Below are positions 34,425 to 36,268 of a stretch of DNA of 36,268 nt, one piece after another; position 1 is the stretch's first letter; each line of letters starts with the position of its first letter. A program made the position numbers and the translations under genes. The stretch covers positions 1-36,268 of the forward strand of contig JAKUUL010000008.1 of the NCBI GenBank assembly GCA_022447025.1, read 5' to 3'. This DNA is from SAR86 cluster bacterium. Lineage in GTDB: Bacteria > Pseudomonadota > Gammaproteobacteria > Magnimaribacterales > Magnimaribacteraceae. Under the pieces are notes generated by a model. It was not told where the DNA came from. It did no database searches and was given only the letters and a program-made list of their open reading frames with translations.

Positions 34425-35483
34425 TTAAGACAGGTGGGGTAAAGAAAGGAATTCTCTCGACTTCATTTCCTCAAGCCTACTAAGAGCTCTTTCGATGGGT
34501 TTCAACAACTTAGACCCTGAATAGATTTCTTTTATCTTTTTTTCTGAAGAAATTATAAGGTTAACTTTTCGTTCATAACATTCATCGATAAGAGCAATAA
34601 ATCTTCTTGTTTCATTTTCTTTTGACTCTGTAAGAAGTGGTATGTCAGATACCAGAAGGGTGTGGAATTCCTTACTAATTTCTATGTAATCCTTTGAACT
34701 TCTTGGACCTTCACAGATATCATTAAAATGAAACCAAGCAACGCCTTCAGAAAGTTTTTTGGTATTAATATTTCTACCTAAAATTTCTATAGTTTGTGCA
34801 AGCTTGATCTCACCCTGAGCAAGCGAATTAAAGTGTTTTGATAGTATTTCATCCGTTTCTTTCGTCCCCGAGATAAGTTGAATTTTTTCTTGTTCAAGAT
34901 TTCTTAGCCTGTAATCTTGAGAGGTTTTTAGTTGGTAGATTTTGCAGTGGTTTTTTATAGATTCAATAGCAGGATAAAACCTATCTCTGTGGAGACCACC
35001 TTCATATAAAAATTCAGGGTGTATATTAGAAGTTGCCACCAGCGGTATTCCCGCTTCAAATAATCTATCTAAGAACCTAGCCAACATCATTGCATCGCCA
35101 ATATCCTCCACAAAGAACTCATCAAAACATAAGATATCAGCCTTTCTTGCTAGTTTTTCCACAATCTTTTTAATTGGGTCTTCTTGCTTTGCCATACGAT
35201 TCATATCGTTATGAAGATTTTGCATAAATCTGTGAAAGTGAAGTCTGACCTTGTTGGAGGTGTCTAAACTTTGAAAAAATATATCCATGAGTTGAGTTTT
35301 ACCAGAACCCACTGACCCATAAATATACAATCCCCCCAGGGGTTTTTTACTAAACCATGACCTAGATCTAGCGGTAACTTTTTCTTGTAGACTGTCTAAT
35401 TCAACCAGAAGTTCTTTTTGGGCAGGATCGTCTATTAATTTTTCATTAGAAACCAAATCTTCATGTATGTGCGAAGGTTTCAA
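34425..35483 (-). CDS. zapE: ZapE (AFG1 family) cell-division ATPase
   Basis: A 352-residue AFG1-type P-loop ATPase; E. coli ZapE associates with the Z-ring under stress and affects its stability. Walker A is GSVGSGKT (56-63) in GLYIYGSVGSGKTQLMD, and Walker B is ILCFDEF with D121-E122. HFHRFMQNLHNDM, SNIHPEFLYEGGLHRDRFYPAI and the C-terminal WFHFNDICEGPRSSKDY are further family blocks. The start is TTG (MKPSHIHEDL); no better ATG exists before the conserved region. The length is slightly short for the family (about 370). It lies 22 bp after the GFA-family gene and converges with the ABM gene. Confidence 0.93.
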   Translation of the reverse strand: MKPSHIHEDLVSNEKLIDDPAQKELLVELDSLQEKVTARSRSWFSKKPLGGLYIYGSVGSGKTQLMDIFFQSLDTSNKVRLHFHRFMQNLHNDMNRMAKQEDPIKKIVEKLARKADILCFDEFFVEDIGDAMMLARFLDRLFEAGIPLVATSNIHPEFLYEGGLHRDRFYPAIESIKNHCKIYQLKTSQDYRLRNLEQEKIQLISGTKETDEILSKHFNSLAQGEIKLAQTIEILGRNINTKKLSEGVAWFHFNDICEGPRSSKDYIEISKEFHTLLVSDIPLLTESKENETRRFIALIDECYERKVNLIISSEKKIKEIYSGSKLLKPIERALSRLEEMKSREFLSLPHLS

Positions 35484-35505
35484 AGAAATTCCTTTTTACT
35501 TAGAT

Positions 35506-35925
35506 TTAGGTTTCAGGGTTTTTAGTAAAGCTATGCAGGGTTTCATCTACGGGAGACCAGTGTCTTGCACTTGAGCTCCAGAAATTGGAATCTATTTTTA
35601 GCCAAGACGAATCATCTAAGCTTCCTGCTTTGACTAATCTTAAGCCTTCTACCTCCTCTATTAAACTCAATAAGGGAGAGCCGCACTTCTCACAGAAACC
35701 TCGACTAATATGGCTTCCGTCAGTACCGGTAACTGTGTAAAACTTCAGTTCTCCTTTAATCTCTAAAGCTTCTTCAGGAACCATAATAATTGTAGCTTTG
35801 CCTGAACCCGTCGACCTTTGACAATCTGTGCAATGGCAGTGACTTGCAGATATTACTGAAGACTCATTAAAGCTATAACTTATGTCTCCACACAAGCAAC
35901 TGCCCGTTTTCTTTTCTTCACTCAT
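35506..35925 (-). CDS. GFA family zinc-binding protein (CENP-V/GFA fold)
   Basis: A 139-residue member of the family named after glutathione-dependent formaldehyde-activating enzyme. All seven conserved zinc cysteines are visible: C10 and C12 in GSCLCGDISY, C30, C32 and C35 in SHCHCTDCQRSTG, and C78 and C81 in GFCEKCGSPL. The family is fold-defined; formaldehyde activation applies to a few members only, so function here is not assigned. The start ATG lies inside the end of the DUF1295 gene (8-base overlap), so the two and perhaps zapE form a unit. Confidence 0.88.
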   Translation of the reverse strand: MSEEKKTGSCLCGDISYSFNESSVISASHCHCTDCQRSTGSGKATIIMVPEEALEIKGELKFYTVTGTDGSHISRGFCEKCGSPLLSLIEEVEGLRLVKAGSLDDSSWLKIDSNFWSSSARHWSPVDETLHSFTKNPET

Positions 35926-36268
35926 TATTTTCCTTTAATTTTTTTTTACCCATTGGAAACAGAGAAGAAGTAGTTTGTTTATAAATCTGATAATCTGGAT
36001 CTTCACCCCATTTCTTATCCGCTCTTCTCTCCAACATGCTAATCCCACTTATTCTTGTTAAGAGAATATAAACGAAAATTGGAGAAATTAAAGTAAGAAG
36101 TTGCCATCCTTCTAGCACCGGGAAAGCTATAAGGGCAATTCCTAACCATAAAGTAATTTCGCCATAGTAGTTAGGATGCCTAGAAAACCTCCAAAGCCCT
36201 TCATCAATAAACTTACCTTCATTTTCTTTTTTTGATTTAACTTTAGTCTTTTGATTATCAGCAACAAC
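35918..36268 (-). CDS. DUF1295 / steroid 5-alpha-reductase-like membrane protein, C-terminal part (cut by window edge)
   Basis: An open frame runs from the stop at 35918 to the right edge without a stop, giving at least 116 residues; the N-terminus lies outside the window. The visible part contains the DUF1295 motif GLWRFSRHPNYYGEITLWLG, then about two membrane segments (for example LLTLISPIFVYILLTRISG), then the typical ERRADKKWGEDPDYQIYKQTTSSLFPM tail. The fold is shared with steroid reductases and isoprenylcysteine methyltransferases; no reaction is assigned. A second DUF1295 domain occurs fused to Psd at 13516-15141. It overlaps the GFA gene by 8 bases. Confidence 0.88.
   Translation of the reverse strand, partial: VVADNQKTKVKSKKENEGKFIDEGLWRFSRHPNYYGEITLWLGIALIAFPVLEGWQLLTLISPIFVYILLTRISGISMLERRADKKWGEDPDYQIYKQTTSSLFPMGKKKLKENNE

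Noticed and set aside
1-36268. Mobile elements, CRISPR arrays, tRNA or rRNA genes, defence islands
   Set aside because: No transposase, integrase, phage or cas-like product, no regularly spaced repeats and no tRNA-like cloverleaf were recognised; the content is core metabolic and housekeeping genes.

Overview
The window is 36 kb of dense, AT-rich bacterial chromosome with 42 supported protein genes: 40 complete database-recognisable ones, a 59-residue small gene, and one cut by the right edge. Gene content points to a gammaproteobacterium: RpoH with its RpoH box, TrmB, RdgB, MetX/MetW, YggT/ProC/YggS, Lgt/ThyA/FolA, RppH, HspQ, ZapE and a Vibrio-type TonB2 system. Very short or overlapping intergenic gaps, low GC, many TTG starts and a Sargasso-type SAM-II riboswitch suggest a streamlined marine lineage such as SAR86 or a relative. 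That placement is an inference; no rRNA marker is present. I see no tRNA, rRNA, IS element, prophage or CRISPR array, and no gene-free stretch longer than 300 bp.

Layout. (1) 67-3090: acyl-CoA dehydrogenase and yaaA on +, facing a dienoyl-CoA isomerase-like crotonase and a small gene on -. (2) 3159-6633 (+): cysQ, rpoH, thiS, thiG, trmB. (3) 6613-15141 (-): rdgB; metW and metX behind a SAM-II riboswitch; yggT, proC and yggS; argS; efp; and a fused DUF1295-phosphatidylserine decarboxylase gene. From memory, the order rpoH-thiS-thiG-trmB-rdgB-metW-metX-yggT-proC-yggS resembles that of Pseudomonas. (4) 15286-20532 (+): a six-gene TonB2-type energy-transduction operon (DUF3450, TtpC-like, ExbB, ExbD, TonB, TPR protein). 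(5) 20537-25430 (-): folA, thyA, lgt, a two-subunit sodium:solute symporter and a TauE/SafE permease. (6) 25476-31092: an NRDE/TANGO2 protein (+), then rppH and a complete glycine-cleavage set transcribed gcvT-gcvH-gcvP (-). (7) 31306-36268: an aspartate-type aminotransferase, hspQ with an FAD oxidoreductase, a small monooxygenase-fold protein, zapE, a GFA-family protein and a partial DUF1295 protein.

How the parts work together. Methionine synthesis (metX/metW) appears controlled by SAM through a riboswitch that contains both a terminator and a competing antiterminator pairing. gcvTHP supplies one-carbon units that the folate enzymes ThyA and FolA use and recycle. The TonB operon would energise outer-membrane uptake, although no receptor lies nearby. 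The rest is core housekeeping: translation (argS, efp), tRNA modification (trmB), RNA 5'-end processing (rppH), nucleotide sanitation (rdgB) and lipoprotein and phospholipid synthesis (lgt, psd).

The strongest non-gene signal is the SAM-II attenuator upstream of metX. Other points worth a look are the DUF1295-Psd fusion, a perfect inverted repeat made of two DnaA-box-like sequences upstream of gcvT, and the unannotated-size small gene co-oriented with the crotonase. I found no convincing wholly novel multi-gene system.
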